A stretch of DNA of 8,114 nt from positions 1 through 8,114 of the forward strand of contig SYFN01000094.1 of assembly GCA_005800405.1 (NCBI GenBank), read 5' to 3'. Below, piece by piece: positions 1 through 7,968 of the stretch. A model generated the notes under the pieces. The model did not search any database. It saw only the letters and a program-made list of their open reading frames with translations, and was not told the origin of the DNA. Origin of the DNA: Burkholderiales bacterium. Its GTDB lineage: Bacteria > Pseudomonadota > Gammaproteobacteria > Burkholderiales > Burkholderiaceae_D. The number at the start of each line of letters is the position of its first letter. Position 1 is the first letter of the stretch. A program made the position numbers and the translations under genes.

Positions 1-737
1 TCGATCAGTTCATCAGCTCGGGTGAAGTGAAATGGGGTCGTGCCTCCGGACTGGTGATGATGCTACCGCATGGGTACGAAGGTCAGGGACCCGAGCACTC
101 GTCAGCACGTCTTGAGCGCTTCTTACAGCTGTGCGCCGACAACAACATGCAGGTGGTGCAACCGACGACCGCATCGCAGATATTCCATTTGCTGCGCCGT
201 CAGATGATTCGTTTGTTCCGCAAGCCACTGGTGATCATGACGCCCAAGTCGCTGTTGCGTAACAAGGATGCAGGATCACCCTTGTCGGAGCTGGTCAAAG
301 GCTCTTTCCATACCGTGTTGGGCGAGGTTGACGACAGCATCGATCGCAAGAAAGTCAAACGTGTTCTGGCTTGCTCAGGCAAGGTGTATTTCGATCTCGT
401 CAATGCGCGCAAGGAGCGTGGCGCTTCTGATGTCACGATCATCCGTGTCGAGCAGCTGTATCCCTTCCCGCACAAGGCACTCTCGACTGAACTCAAGTCC
501 TTCCCGAATTTCACCGAGATGGTCTGGGTCCAGGATGAACCGCAGAATCAGGGTGCCTGGTTCCAGTTACAGCACAACATCATGGAAAATCTGTCGGACG
601 GCCAGAAACTGGCCTACGCCGGACGACCCGCAAGTGCTTCGCCTGCAGTCGGTTATTACGACAAGCACTATGCGCAGCAGAAGTCGCTGATCGATACCGC
701 TTTCTCGAAGCTCAAAGGCTTTGTTCTAACCAAATAA
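1..737 (+). CDS. sucA: 2-oxoglutarate dehydrogenase E1 component, C-terminal part (5' truncated by window edge)
   Basis: Thiamine-diphosphate-dependent E1 subunit of the 2-oxoglutarate dehydrogenase complex. It decarboxylates 2-oxoglutarate and transfers the succinyl group to the lipoyl group of E2 in the cytoplasmic TCA cycle. The reading frame is open from base 3, with no start in the window; about 244 codons of a protein usually near 950 residues are present. The motif HGYEGQGPEHSSAR (first codon at base 69) is the signature of the transketolase-like pyrimidine-binding domain in 2-oxoglutarate dehydrogenases. It is followed by the family C-terminal domain (PTTASQIFHLLRRQ, RKPLVIMTPKSLLR, and VWVQDEPQNQGAW near the end). 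A GTG at base 27 in this frame is internal, not a start. odhB and lpdA follow directly, which confirms the 2-oxoglutarate rather than pyruvate complex. Stop is TAA. Confidence 0.97.
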   Translation, partial: DQFISSGEVKWGRASGLVMMLPHGYEGQGPEHSSARLERFLQLCADNNMQVVQPTTASQIFHLLRRQMIRLFRKPLVIMTPKSLLRNKDAGSPLSELVKGSFHTVLGEVDDSIDRKKVKRVLACSGKVYFDLVNARKERGASDVTIIRVEQLYPFPHKALSTELKSFPNFTEMVWVQDEPQNQGAWFQLQHNIMENLSDGQKLAYAGRPASASPAVGYYDKHYAQQKSLIDTAFSKLKGFVLTK

Positions 738-747
738 AAATGACCCG

Positions 748-774
748 ACGGTACGCCGGATGCCGGTGCACCGT
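748..774 (+). promoter_or_regulatory. Imperfect hairpin in the sucA-odhB intercistronic gap
   Basis: The two arms, about 12 nt each, pair around an ATG loop (760-762): CCGG with CCGG next to the loop, then a C-G pair and a G-T wobble, one A/C mismatch, and ACGGT with ACCGT at the base. It ends 16 nt before the odhB Shine-Dalgarno sequence. Only three T residues follow, so it is a poor intrinsic terminator. It could be an mRNA-stabilising or processing structure that sets the E1:E2 ratio, or a weak attenuator. The fold is seen in the sequence; the role is inference. Confidence 0.5.
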
Positions 775-800
775 TTGAACAACCCGAAACGGAGAGTGTT

Positions 801-2039
801 ATGGCAATCCTTGAAGTTCCTGTACCGCAGTTATCTGAGTCCGTTGCTGAGGCGACTCTGCTTCAGTGGCATAAAAAAGTCGGCGAAGCTGTGGCTCGCG
901 ACGAAAATCTGATTGACATCGAAACCGACAAAGTGGTGCTGGAATTACCCGCGCCTACGCAGGGCGTGATTGTCGAAATCCTCAAAGAAAACGGCAGTAC
1001 CGTGGTGGCTGGTGAAATCATTGCCCGCATTGACACCGAAGCGACCGCAGCTGCAGGCGCTACCAGCGCGCCGACTGCAGCAGCACCAGCGCCAGCCGCA
1101 GCGGCTCCGATACCGGCTGTCCCTGCAGCATCAAGCGGCACCATTGCAATGCCAGCCGCCGCCCGCATGCTCGCAGAAAACAAGATGTCCGCTGACAGTG
1201 TTGCCGGTACTGGCAAGGATGGCCGCGTCACCAAGGGTGATGTGATCAACGCCAGGCAGAATAAGACCGCTCCAGCGCCAACAGTGGCCGCACCACGCGC
1301 TGCGGCGCTGCCGGTACCTGTCAGCATGGATCTTGGTGATCGCCCCGAACAACGTGTGCCGATGAGCCGGCTGCGTGCCCGTATCGCAGAGCGTCTTCTG
1401 GAATCGCAGTCAACCAACGCCATCCTTACGACCTTCAATGAAGTGAATATGCAGCCCGTGATGGATCTGCGTAACAAGTACAAAGATAAATTTGAAAAAG
1501 AGCATGGCGTGAAGATGGGTTTTATGTCTTTCTTCGTCAAAGCCGCGGTCGCTGCACTCAAGAAGTATCCCGTACTTAATGCCTCGATTGATGGCAATGA
1601 TGTGGTTTACCACGGCTACTTTGATATCGGTATTGCTGTCGGATCGCCGCGCGGTTTGGTGGTACCTATTCTCCGCAATGTCGATCAGATGAATATCGCT
1701 GAAATCGAAAAGAAGATTGGCGAATTTGGTCAGAAAGCCAAGGATGGCAAGCTCACACTCGATGAGCTGACTGGCGGTACCTTCTCAATTTCGAATGGTG
1801 GTGTGTTTGGCTCCATGCTCTCCACACCTATCATCAACCCGCCACAATCAGCGATTCTGGGTGTACATGCGACTAAGGATCGGGCAGTGGTCGAGAACGG
1901 GCAGATCGTCGTTCGGCCGATCAATTATCTGGCGATGTCCTACGATCACCGACTGATCGATGGCCGTGAAGCGGTGCTTGGTCTGGTCGCAATGAAAGAA
2001 GTGCTCGAAGATCCGTCCCGTCTATTACTCGATCTGTAA
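801..2039 (+). CDS. odhB: Dihydrolipoyllysine-residue succinyltransferase (E2 of 2-oxoglutarate dehydrogenase complex)
   Basis: Core acyltransferase of the complex: it receives succinyl from E1 on a swinging lipoyl arm and passes it to CoA. At 412 aa it has the normal family length. Residues 1-78 form one lipoyl domain with the lipoyl-lysine motif ETDKVVLE (K44). An Ala/Pro-rich flexible linker spans about 80-112. A peripheral-subunit-binding domain spans about 114-152 ([12 protein letters not shown] ... [11 protein letters not shown]). A second linker runs to about 178, and the catalytic domain fills the rest, with the active-site motif DHRLIDGRE (H383, D387). A single lipoyl domain fits OdhB/SucB better than AceF, which often has several. 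The start is supported by GGAGAG at 791-796, 4 nt before the ATG. lpdA begins 9 nt after the stop, so the pair is likely co-translated. Also called sucB. Confidence 0.98.
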   Translation: MAILEVPVPQLSESVAEATLLQWHKKVGEAVARDENLIDIETDKVVLELPAPTQGVIVEILKENGSTVVAGEIIARIDTEATAAAGATSAPTAAAPAPAAAAPIPAVPAASSGTIAMPAAARMLAENKMSADSVAGTGKDGRVTKGDVINARQNKTAPAPTVAAPRAAALPVPVSMDLGDRPEQRVPMSRLRARIAERLLESQSTNAILTTFNEVNMQPVMDLRNKYKDKFEKEHGVKMGFMSFFVKAAVAALKKYPVLNASIDGNDVVYHGYFDIGIAVGSPRGLVVPILRNVDQMNIAEIEKKIGEFGQKAKDGKLTLDELTGGTFSISNGGVFGSMLSTPIINPPQSAILGVHATKDRAVVENGQIVVRPINYLAMSYDHRLIDGREAVLGLVAMKEVLEDPSRLLLDL

Positions 2040-2048
2040 GGGGCTGCC

Positions 2049-3473
2049 ATGTCGACAAATTTTGATGTCATCGTCATCGGCGGTGGCCCAGGCGGTTACA
2101 TAGCTGCCATTCGTGCAGCCCAGCTGGGACTCTCGACCGCTTGTATTGACGAGTGGAAAAACGATAAGGGTGGGCCGGCACCAGGGGGTACCTGCACCAA
2201 CGTAGGCTGCATTCCTTCAAAAGCTTTGTTGCAGTCGTCCGAACATTTTGAGCATGCGGGTCATGGCTTTGCCGAGCACGGGATTGAGGTCAAAGGACTC
2301 AAGCTCAACTTGGCACAGATGCTAGGCCGCAAAGATATCGTCATCAAACAAAACAATGATGGCATTCTTTATCTGTTCAAGAAAAACAAAGTCACTTTTT
2401 TTCACGGTCGTGGCGCGTTCGTAAACGTAAACGCCGATGGCTATGAAATTTCAGTCACCGGAAAAAACACCGAGTCACTCAAGGGTCGGCACATCATTGT
2501 CGCCACCGGCTCGAACCCGCGTGCACTGCCTCAGGTGCCTTTTGATGAGAAGCTCATTCTCTCCAATACGGGTGCGCTCGCCATCGAGACGGTGCCTAAA
2601 AAACTTGGCGTGATTGGCGCTGGTGTGATTGGTCTTGAGATGGGGAGTGTTTGGCGCCGTTTGGGTGCCGAGGTAACGATACTCGAGGCACTGCCGGCTT
2701 TTCTTGGTGCGGTAGATCAGCAGATTGCTGCTGAAGCACAAAAGCTGTTTGCCAAGCAGGGGCTGACGATTGAGCTCGGCGTGAAAATCGGCGAAATCAA
2801 GGCAGGCAAGGAGGTCAGCGTTCATTACACCGATGCCGCAGGCAAGGATCACAGCGCTCAATTCGATCGCTTGATTGTCTCCATCGGGCGTGTACCCAAT
2901 ACCATTGGACTACAAGCCGAAGCAATTGGCTTGGCGCTTGATGAACGTGGATTCATCGCGGTTGACGATCACTGCCGTACCAACCTCCCCAACGTTTGGG
3001 CCGTGGGTGATGTGGTGCGCGGACCTATGCTCGCGCACAAGGCTGAGGAGGAGGGTGTCGCCGTTGCAGAGCGCATTGCGGGCAAGCATGGCCATGTGAA
3101 CTTTAATACTATTCCCTGGGTCATTTACACATCACCGGAAATCGCTTGGGTGGGCAAGACTGAGCAGCAACTCAAAGCAGACGGCATTGCGTACAACGCG
3201 GGTACCTTTCCCTTCATAGCCAATGGACGAGCACGGGCACTGGGTGATACCTCTGGCATGGTGAAATTTTTGGCGGATGCACGCACTGATGAAATACTCG
3301 GCGTACATATCATCGGGCCAATGGCCTCCGAGCTGATCGCTGAAGCGGTCGTTGCAATGGAATTCCGTGCGTCAGCCGAAGACATTGCACGCATCTGCCA
3401 TGCACATCCCTCATTGTCCGAGGCCACCAAGGAGGCGGCACTGGCCGTGGACAAGCGTGCGCTGAATTTCTAA
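2049..3473 (+). CDS. lpdA: Dihydrolipoyl dehydrogenase (E3 of 2-oxoglutarate dehydrogenase complex)
   Basis: FAD flavoprotein that reoxidises the dihydrolipoyl arm of E2 and reduces NAD+. The 474 aa match the family length. Visible motifs are the FAD-binding GGGPGG (11-16), the redox-active disulfide in [13 protein letters not shown] (C49 and C54), a second FAD contact ATGSNPR (152-158), the NAD-binding [10 protein letters not shown] (190-199), the FAD motif AVGDV (318-322), and the C-terminal dimer-interface active site HAHPSLSE (H453 and E458, from the partner subunit). All catalytic residues are intact. The insertion before the active site ([13 protein letters not shown]) is typical of OdhL-type E3 proteins in betaproteobacteria rather than E. 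coli Lpd. AAGGGG at 2038-2043 overlaps the odhB stop and serves as the ribosome binding site. The position after odhB indicates a dedicated E3, although it may also serve other lipoyl complexes. Confidence 0.98.
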   Translation: MSTNFDVIVIGGGPGGYIAAIRAAQLGLSTACIDEWKNDKGGPAPGGTCTNVGCIPSKALLQSSEHFEHAGHGFAEHGIEVKGLKLNLAQMLGRKDIVIKQNNDGILYLFKKNKVTFFHGRGAFVNVNADGYEISVTGKNTESLKGRHIIVATGSNPRALPQVPFDEKLILSNTGALAIETVPKKLGVIGAGVIGLEMGSVWRRLGAEVTILEALPAFLGAVDQQIAAEAQKLFAKQGLTIELGVKIGEIKAGKEVSVHYTDAAGKDHSAQFDRLIVSIGRVPNTIGLQAEAIGLALDERGFIAVDDHCRTNLPNVWAVGDVVRGPMLAHKAEEEGVAVAERIAGKHGHVNFNTIPWVIYTSPEIAWVGKTEQQLKADGIAYNAGTFPFIANGRARALGDTSGMVKFLADARTDEILGVHIIGPMASELIAEAVVAMEFRASAEDIARICHAHPSLSEATKEAALAVDKRALNF

Positions 3474-3502
3474 TCGTCGGGCGCTGTAAAGGGCAGATCA
3501 TC

Positions 3503-3964
3503 ATGCGGCTAAATACAGGTTGTCTGAGTTGGCTGAAGTACGGAAGCATGAGGAGTGTGATGGTACTGTGGCTGTCGGGTTGCGCTACGACGCCACCGTT
3601 TGATGGTCGCGTCGAAATCCTGACCACCTCCCGAGAGCAGCCGCTCATTGGTGCTGATTGCGTCGTTACTACCAACGCCGGCAGCTGGACGGTAGAGACG
3701 CCAGGTTACGCCACCGTGGGTGATCCCAATGGCGATCTGCGGATTGTGTGCAACAAGCCAGGCTATCGCACCTCTGAACTCATCCACCGCAGCCGCGCTG
3801 GTCGCGGACCGAGCGCCGATGGAGCGCGTGTCGGCGTGGGTGTTGGTGGAGGATTTGGCGGTTACAGCGGTGTCGGTGTTTCGCTGGGTATCGGACTTCC
3901 GGTAGGTGGTGCACGAGGCGACTACCCGTTTCAAGTGACTGTTGACCTGGCACCGCTTAAGTGA
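3503..3964 (+). CDS. Predicted lipoprotein of unknown function with Gly/Val-rich C-terminal stretch
   Basis: A 153-aa protein of no assignable function. With the 3503 start, a positively charged n-region and a hydrophobic segment (MRSVMVLWLSGC) lead to a lipobox LSGC with the lipidated cysteine at residue 27, so export and anchoring in the envelope are likely. The mature part has a beta-rich-looking segment (FDGRVEILTTS ... PLIGADCVVTTNAGSW), two further cysteines (C53, C83), and a motif GDLRIVCNKPGYRTSE. This is followed by a low-complexity Gly/Val stretch at about 108-137. The start at 3503 has AAAGGG about 9 nt upstream. The alternative ATG at 3548 would leave only 11 residues before the cysteine, short for a signal peptide. 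It lies 29 bp after lpdA, and its stop overlaps the zapE start. From memory, similar small lipoproteins occur in other betaproteobacteria, but this is not checked. Confidence 0.85.
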   Translation: MRLNTGCLSWLKYGSMRSVMVLWLSGCATTPPFDGRVEILTTSREQPLIGADCVVTTNAGSWTVETPGYATVGDPNGDLRIVCNKPGYRTSELIHRSRAGRGPSADGARVGVGVGGGFGGYSGVGVSLGIGLPVGGARGDYPFQVTVDLAPLK

Positions 3965-5061
3965 TGAATGTTCGTCAGTACTATGATCATGTGCTTGCGG
4001 AGCGTGGTTACAACGCTGACCCATCGCAGCTGGCAGTGGTGGAGCGATTGCAACAAGCTTATGATCAATGGGTAAATTTTCGAGAGCGACGCTCTTCGCG
4101 GCTCAAGCGCTTGGTGAATCATCCTGATGTGCCACGTGGTGTGTACCTGTGGGGCGGCGTCGGTCGGGGTAAATCCTTCCTGATGGATAGTTTCTATAGC
4201 GTAGTTCCGATTGTTCGCAAGACCCGACTGCATTTTCACGAGTTCATGCGTGGCGTTCATCGCGAATTGGATGAGCAAAAAGGTGTAGAAGATCCGTTGA
4301 ATGCCGTGGCTGTTAAAATCGCGCGTAAGCACAGACTGATCTGTTTCGATGAATTCCACGTCTCCGACATTGCCGATGCGATGATTCTTTACAACCTGAT
4401 GTCTGCTTTGTTCGAGAATGGCGTATCTCTCGTGCTGACTTCCAATTACGAACCCGATACCCTCTACCCGGATGGACTGCATCGTGATCGTATTTTGCCG
4501 GCAATTGCCTTACTCAAGGAAAAGCTGGATGTCCTCAATGTGGATGCAGGCACGGATTACCGGAAGCGCATCATGGCGCAGGTCGATGTGTATCACTACC
4601 CCCTGGGTACCGCAGCGGAGATGGCTTTGCACCAGAGCTTCTCGAGCATCGCCGAGACTTCGGATCAGGATCCCAAGATCAAGATAGAATCACGGAAGCT
4701 TACTTCAGTGCGGAGAGCGGGCGGTGTCATCTGGTTTGATTTCGTCACACTGTGCGGTGGACCGAGATCACAAAACGATTATCTTGAGATGGCAAACCGG
4801 TTTCATACGGTAATCCTGTCCGACGTACCTAAAATGAATGCTGAGATGGCCTCCGAGGCTAGGCGGTTTACTTGGCTCATCGATGTACTGTACGACCATC
4901 GTATCAAGCTGATCATGTCGGCTGAAGTTGAGCCTGACCTGTTGTATACGGAGGGGAAAATGGCGAATGAATTTCATCGGACCGTATCGCGTATTCTGGA
5001 AATGCAGTCACTCGAGTACAAGGAAAGCACCCGCCGCCAAGCGGCTGCAGCGATTACCTGA
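3964..5061 (+). CDS. zapE: Cell division protein ZapE / AFG1-like ATPase
   Basis: P-loop ATPase of the AFG1/ZapE family. In E. coli, ZapE acts at the Z-ring in late division and under low oxygen or heat stress; the mitochondrial relative AFG1/LACE1 helps protein quality control. From the ATG at 3964 the protein is 365 aa, close to E. coli ZapE (375). Walker A is GGVGRGKS (64-71, K70), followed by the family motif HFHEFM (90-95). Walker B is LICFDEFHVSDIADAM (DE at 129-130), and the sensor region TSNYEPDTLYPDGLHRDR starts at 159. The C-terminal part contains WFDFVTLCGGPRSQNDY, also typical of the family. A GTG at 3961 would add one residue; ATG 3964 is preferred because it overlaps the upstream stop as TGATG, suggesting translational coupling with the lipoprotein gene. 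There is no strong Shine-Dalgarno. zapE downstream of the sucA-odhB-lpdA cluster is a familiar order in Burkholderiales. Confidence 0.96.
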   Translation: MNVRQYYDHVLAERGYNADPSQLAVVERLQQAYDQWVNFRERRSSRLKRLVNHPDVPRGVYLWGGVGRGKSFLMDSFYSVVPIVRKTRLHFHEFMRGVHRELDEQKGVEDPLNAVAVKIARKHRLICFDEFHVSDIADAMILYNLMSALFENGVSLVLTSNYEPDTLYPDGLHRDRILPAIALLKEKLDVLNVDAGTDYRKRIMAQVDVYHYPLGTAAEMALHQSFSSIAETSDQDPKIKIESRKLTSVRRAGGVIWFDFVTLCGGPRSQNDYLEMANRFHTVILSDVPKMNAEMASEARRFTWLIDVLYDHRIKLIMSAEVEPDLLYTEGKMANEFHRTVSRILEMQSLEYKESTRRQAAAAIT

Positions 5062-5076
5062 TAAAAAATTGATTCT

Positions 5077-5574
5077 ATGAATGCCTCAAGAATATTCCTG
5101 TTGAAATCGCTCTTGCTGGCCTTGCCATTGCCATTGCTATTGGGTGCGTTGCTCTCCGGCGCCCATGCGCAAGATGCTTCGCAGGTATTGGCAGAACGTT
5201 ATCCACCCGGATCAATTGAGACGGCTAGAAGGGCCGAAGCGGCGCTCGACGATATCGCAACGACTCGCGCGGATGTGGATCGTTTTTATTCAAATCAGCG
5301 GGCTGCCTGCTTTGACCGGTTTTTTGCGACAGCTTGCACGAACGATGTAAGGGAAAAGCGGCGTGCTGCGCTGACAAAAATCCGAAAAATCGAAGTGGAA
5401 GCGAATGCCTTGCTCAGAAAGGAAAAGGCCGCCGAGCGAGACCGTGCGCTGGCTGAACGTGATGTTCAGGCGAAGCAGCAACCCGTGCGAGGGTTGCCCA
5501 TTTCCGGCACGGTGCGGGAGCCTGAGCCCAATACACGCGATGCCTCCGAAGCTCCGGGTGATCGCCAGCCATGA
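5077..5574 (+). CDS. Small exported protein of unknown function, Ala/Arg/Glu-rich helical
   Basis: A 165-aa protein with a clear Sec signal peptide: MNASRIFLLK, then a long Leu/Pro/Ala hydrophobic core, and a cleavage site AHA|QD after residue 31. The mature protein starts with ERYPPGSIETARRAEAAL and continues as a charged, helix-prone region (about 48-134). Two cysteines, C78 and C87 (RAACFDRFFATAC), could form a periplasmic disulfide. The tail from about 135 is Pro-rich and probably disordered. No catalytic motif is recognised; from memory, related exported proteins with the YPPGSI start and the paired cysteines occur in betaproteobacteria. It begins 15 bp after zapE with an AT-rich gap and no recognisable Shine-Dalgarno, so it may depend on translation of zapE. 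Its stop overlaps the next gene. Confidence 0.85.
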   Translation: MNASRIFLLKSLLLALPLPLLLGALLSGAHAQDASQVLAERYPPGSIETARRAEAALDDIATTRADVDRFYSNQRAACFDRFFATACTNDVREKRRAALTKIRKIEVEANALLRKEKAAERDRALAERDVQAKQQPVRGLPISGTVREPEPNTRDASEAPGDRQP

Positions 5575-5774
5575 TGGTCTCGGCCGAACTGGTGCGCGCG
5601 CGGGTAATTGAACTCGAGATCGAACATCGTGACCTGGATGCAGCGATTGATCGCCTTGCTGAAGTCGCGGGTTCGGATGACTTGCAATTGCGTCGACTCA
5701 AAAAGCGCAAATTGCAGCTCAAGGATCAGATCATTCAGCTCAAGATGCAGCTGGTGCCGGATATCCCGGCTTGA
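5571..5774 (+). CDS. DUF465 / YdcH-family small coiled-coil protein
   Basis: A 67-aa charged helical protein with a heptad-like pattern (ELEIEHRDLDAAIDRL, then LRRLKKRKLQLKDQI). The LKKRKLQLKDQI segment followed by a short hydrophobic end matches the YdcH/DUF465 family (usually 60-80 aa), whose molecular role is unknown. The start ATG overlaps the upstream stop as ATGA; a second ATG at 5574 is equally possible and shortens the protein by one residue. The overlap suggests translational coupling to the exported-protein gene, although this product has no signal peptide and should be cytoplasmic. Its TGA stop is in the same frame as the helicase that follows 21 bp later. Confidence 0.9.
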   Translation: MMVSAELVRARVIELEIEHRDLDAAIDRLAEVAGSDDLQLRRLKKRKLQLKDQIIQLKMQLVPDIPA

Positions 5775-5795
5775 GACACCGACGGGCTTTCCCCT

Positions 5796-7778
5796 TTGAC
5801 TGAACCGATCAATCCGGCAGCGATGGTCCTCGCGCATGACGAGGAAACTGATCAGCTGTTTTCGGACAGCGGCAGACTGGCCACCAGTATCCCCGGTTTT
5901 CGTCCCCGTCAATCACAGACCGATATGGCAAGGGCCGTGGCTCGGGCTATTGCGGGACAGAGTGCGCTGATTGTCGAGGCTGGTACCGGTACCGGAAAAA
6001 CGTTTGCTTATCTGGTCCCCGCGTTGCTCTGGGGTGGCAAGGTGATCGTATCCACCGGGACGAAGCATCTTCAGGACCAGTTGTTCTTGCGTGACATACC
6101 GGTGGTTCGCAAAGCGCTCAATGTACCCGTATCGGTGGCGCTGCTCAAAGGGCGGGCGAACTATGTCTGCCATTTTCATTTCGAGCGCACGCTGCAGAAT
6201 GGTCGGCTGACTGCGCGTGAGGATATTGGCTATTTGCGTGACATCGGTCGCTTCGCCAAGACGACGAATACCGGTGACAAGGCAGAGCTCTCGAATGTGC
6301 CTGAAAATGCACTGATCTGGAATCTCGTTACCTCAACGCGTGATAACTGTTTGGGGGCCGAGTGCGCGCATTATCAGGATTGTTTCGTGATGAAGGCGCG
6401 AAAGGAAGCGCAACAGGCTGATGTAGTTGTGGTTAACCACCATCTGTTTTTCGCTGATGTTGCTTTGAAAGATACTGGTGTCGCCGAACTTTTACCCAGT
6501 GCGAATACGGTGATTTTTGATGAAGCGCATCAACTACCTGAAACAGCAACAATGTTTTTTGGCGAGGATGTATCGACATCACAGATTATGGAGCTATGTC
6601 GCGATGTCTTGGCCGAAGGTTTGACGCACGCGCGCGATGGTGCCGATTGGGGCGCCTTGGTTGCATCGCTTGAAAAATCAGTGCGGGATCTACGACTGAC
6701 ATTTCCTGCAGAGGGAACGCAGCTGTCATTTGCACAGATTGCTTCAAGCAGTCCCTTTTTCCTGGCATTTGAACATCTCAAGCGCATGCTGTCGCATATG
6801 GTGGAGGTACTAGCGAAGCAGGCCGAGCGTGCCGAAACAATAGAGCAGTGTCGCCTGCGTGCTGTTGAAATCGGTATCCGTCTGGCTGACTGGAAGGAGG
6901 TGTCCGATGAGTCACTTCCGCCCACCGTATTATGGGTTGAGGCATTTTCTCACTCGGTACAGCTGCATCGCACACCCTTGTCAATTGCGCCCATATTCAG
7001 CAAGCAGCGCGAAGGTCCTCCTCGGGCGTGGATATTCACTTCTGCCACGCTGGCAGTCAAACAGGATTTTTCTCATTACAGCAGCCAACTTGGACTCGCC
7101 GGCGAGACAGCTATTTCCTTGCCGAGTCCTTTTGATTATGAGCAGCAGGCACTACTGTACTGTCCAGCGATTCTGCCGCAGCCGAATTCTCCTGACTACA
7201 CGGATGCAGTCATTGATGCTGCGTTGCCTGTTATTGAGGCAGCCGATGGTCGTACCTTCTTTCTTTGTACTACGCTGCGTGCAGTCAAAAAAACAGCGGA
7301 GCGTTTGCGTGATGAATTCGAGCGACGCAAGCTACCTTATCCTTTGTTTGTTCAGGGCGAAATCGGCCGTACCGAACTGCTCACCCAATTTCGCAAGGCA
7401 GGTAATGCAGTACTGATTGGCAGCCAGAGTTTCTGGGAAGGCGTGGATGTGCCGGGCGATGCGCTGTCGGTAGTGATTATCGACAAGCTTCCCTTTGCAC
7501 CACCCGACGACCCGGTGCTCGCTGCGCGTATTGCTGATATGGAGAAGCGCGGTCTGAATGGTTTCATGCATCATCAGCTTCCTGAGGCAATCATCAATCT
7601 CAAACAGGGTGCAGGCCGTTTGATACGAAACGAATCTGATCGAGGCGTCTTGATGATCTGTGATCCTCGCCTGTTATCCAAACCTTATGGCCGACGCATC
7701 TGGCAAAGTTTGCCGCCGTTTGCCAGAACGCGGGAGCTGAGCTCGGTACAGAGTTTTCTGCGGAGCTTGCCGCGCTGA
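5796..7778 (+). CDS. yoaA: ATP-dependent DNA helicase, XPD/Rad3-like iron-sulfur family (YoaA type)
   Basis: Superfamily 2 helicase (5'-3' in the XPD/DinG group) acting in replication-linked DNA repair; in E. coli, YoaA partners with the polymerase subunit HolC. The 660 aa are close to YoaA (636) and shorter than DinG (716). Motifs in order: Q-like PGFRPRQSQ (33-41), Walker A EAGTGTGKT (61-69), the 4Fe-4S cysteines C125 (NYVC), C185 (DNCLG), C190 and C196, VVVNHHLFFAD (211-221), DEAH (242-245), TSATL (415-419), GSQSFWEGVDVPG (542-554), and QGAGRLIR (604-611). All four cluster cysteines and both ATPase walls are intact. The start is uncertain: TTG at 5796 gives MTEPINPA with only a weak ACGGG upstream, and ATG at 5823 would remove nine residues. 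The recognisable family homology begins only at about residue 22, so both fit. It is probably the last gene of the operon. Confidence 0.95.
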   Translation: MTEPINPAAMVLAHDEETDQLFSDSGRLATSIPGFRPRQSQTDMARAVARAIAGQSALIVEAGTGTGKTFAYLVPALLWGGKVIVSTGTKHLQDQLFLRDIPVVRKALNVPVSVALLKGRANYVCHFHFERTLQNGRLTAREDIGYLRDIGRFAKTTNTGDKAELSNVPENALIWNLVTSTRDNCLGAECAHYQDCFVMKARKEAQQADVVVVNHHLFFADVALKDTGVAELLPSANTVIFDEAHQLPETATMFFGEDVSTSQIMELCRDVLAEGLTHARDGADWGALVASLEKSVRDLRLTFPAEGTQLSFAQIASSSPFFLAFEHLKRMLSHMVEVLAKQAERAETIEQCRLRAVEIGIRLADWKEVSDESLPPTVLWVEAFSHSVQLHRTPLSIAPIFSKQREGPPRAWIFTSATLAVKQDFSHYSSQLGLAGETAISLPSPFDYEQQALLYCPAILPQPNSPDYTDAVIDAALPVIEAADGRTFFLCTTLRAVKKTAERLRDEFERRKLPYPLFVQGEIGRTELLTQFRKAGNAVLIGSQSFWEGVDVPGDALSVVIIDKLPFAPPDDPVLAARIADMEKRGLNGFMHHQLPEAIINLKQGAGRLIRNESDRGVLMICDPRLLSKPYGRRIWQSLPPFARTRELSSVQSFLRSLPR

Positions 7779-7937
7779 TCGAGTTGCTCCGGATCTGCCT
7801 CTGTCGGGGTAGCCCGTATTCATTTGCTGCGCCTTGATTCCTGCGTGCATTGTTGCCAATCAGGTCAGTTATCAAAAAATCTCATTTTGGTTTTTGTGTT
7901 ATGCATGATTTCTATCAGAGTCGGTGAAGTTCATCAT

Positions 7938-7950
7938 CGCTCATTGAGCG
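7938..7950. repeat. 13-bp palindrome CGCTCA-T-TGAGCG
   Basis: CGCTCA and TGAGCG are exact reverse complements separated by a single T. There is no T run after it, so it is not a rho-independent terminator. The one-base loop argues for a protein-binding operator or chance rather than a stable RNA stem, although CGCT/AGCG could pair with a 5-nt loop. It lies 18 bp before the AGGAGG site. Confidence 0.5.
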
Positions 7951-7968
7951 TGATCAAGCCGTAAATTT

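Noticed and set aside
863..1597. Long minus-strand open frame (244 codons) opposite odhB
   Set aside because: It mirrors the codon pattern of odhB, including the Ala/Pro linker, and shows no recognisable motif. odhB has full family motifs on the plus strand.
3509..4482. Minus-strand open frames opposite the lipoprotein and zapE
   Set aside because: They are antisense shadows with no family signature; the plus-strand genes account for the DNA.
1311..5992. Several GGTACC hexamers across the genes
   Set aside because: They fall within coding frames at Gly-Thr, Val-Pro and similar codon pairs and are best explained by codon use rather than a dedicated site.
6859..7416. 185-codon plus-strand frame inside yoaA
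   Set aside because: It is out of frame with helicase motifs that continue unbroken through the region, and its translation is rich in Arg, Ser and Cys as expected of a shadow frame.
7816..7827. CGGG-GTAG-CCCG as a terminator after yoaA
   Set aside because: The stem is only 4 bp and no T run follows.
7600..7875. 91-codon minus-strand frame across the end of yoaA and the gap
   Set aside because: Most of it overlaps the conserved helicase C-terminus antisense, and it has no recognisable motif or ribosome binding site.
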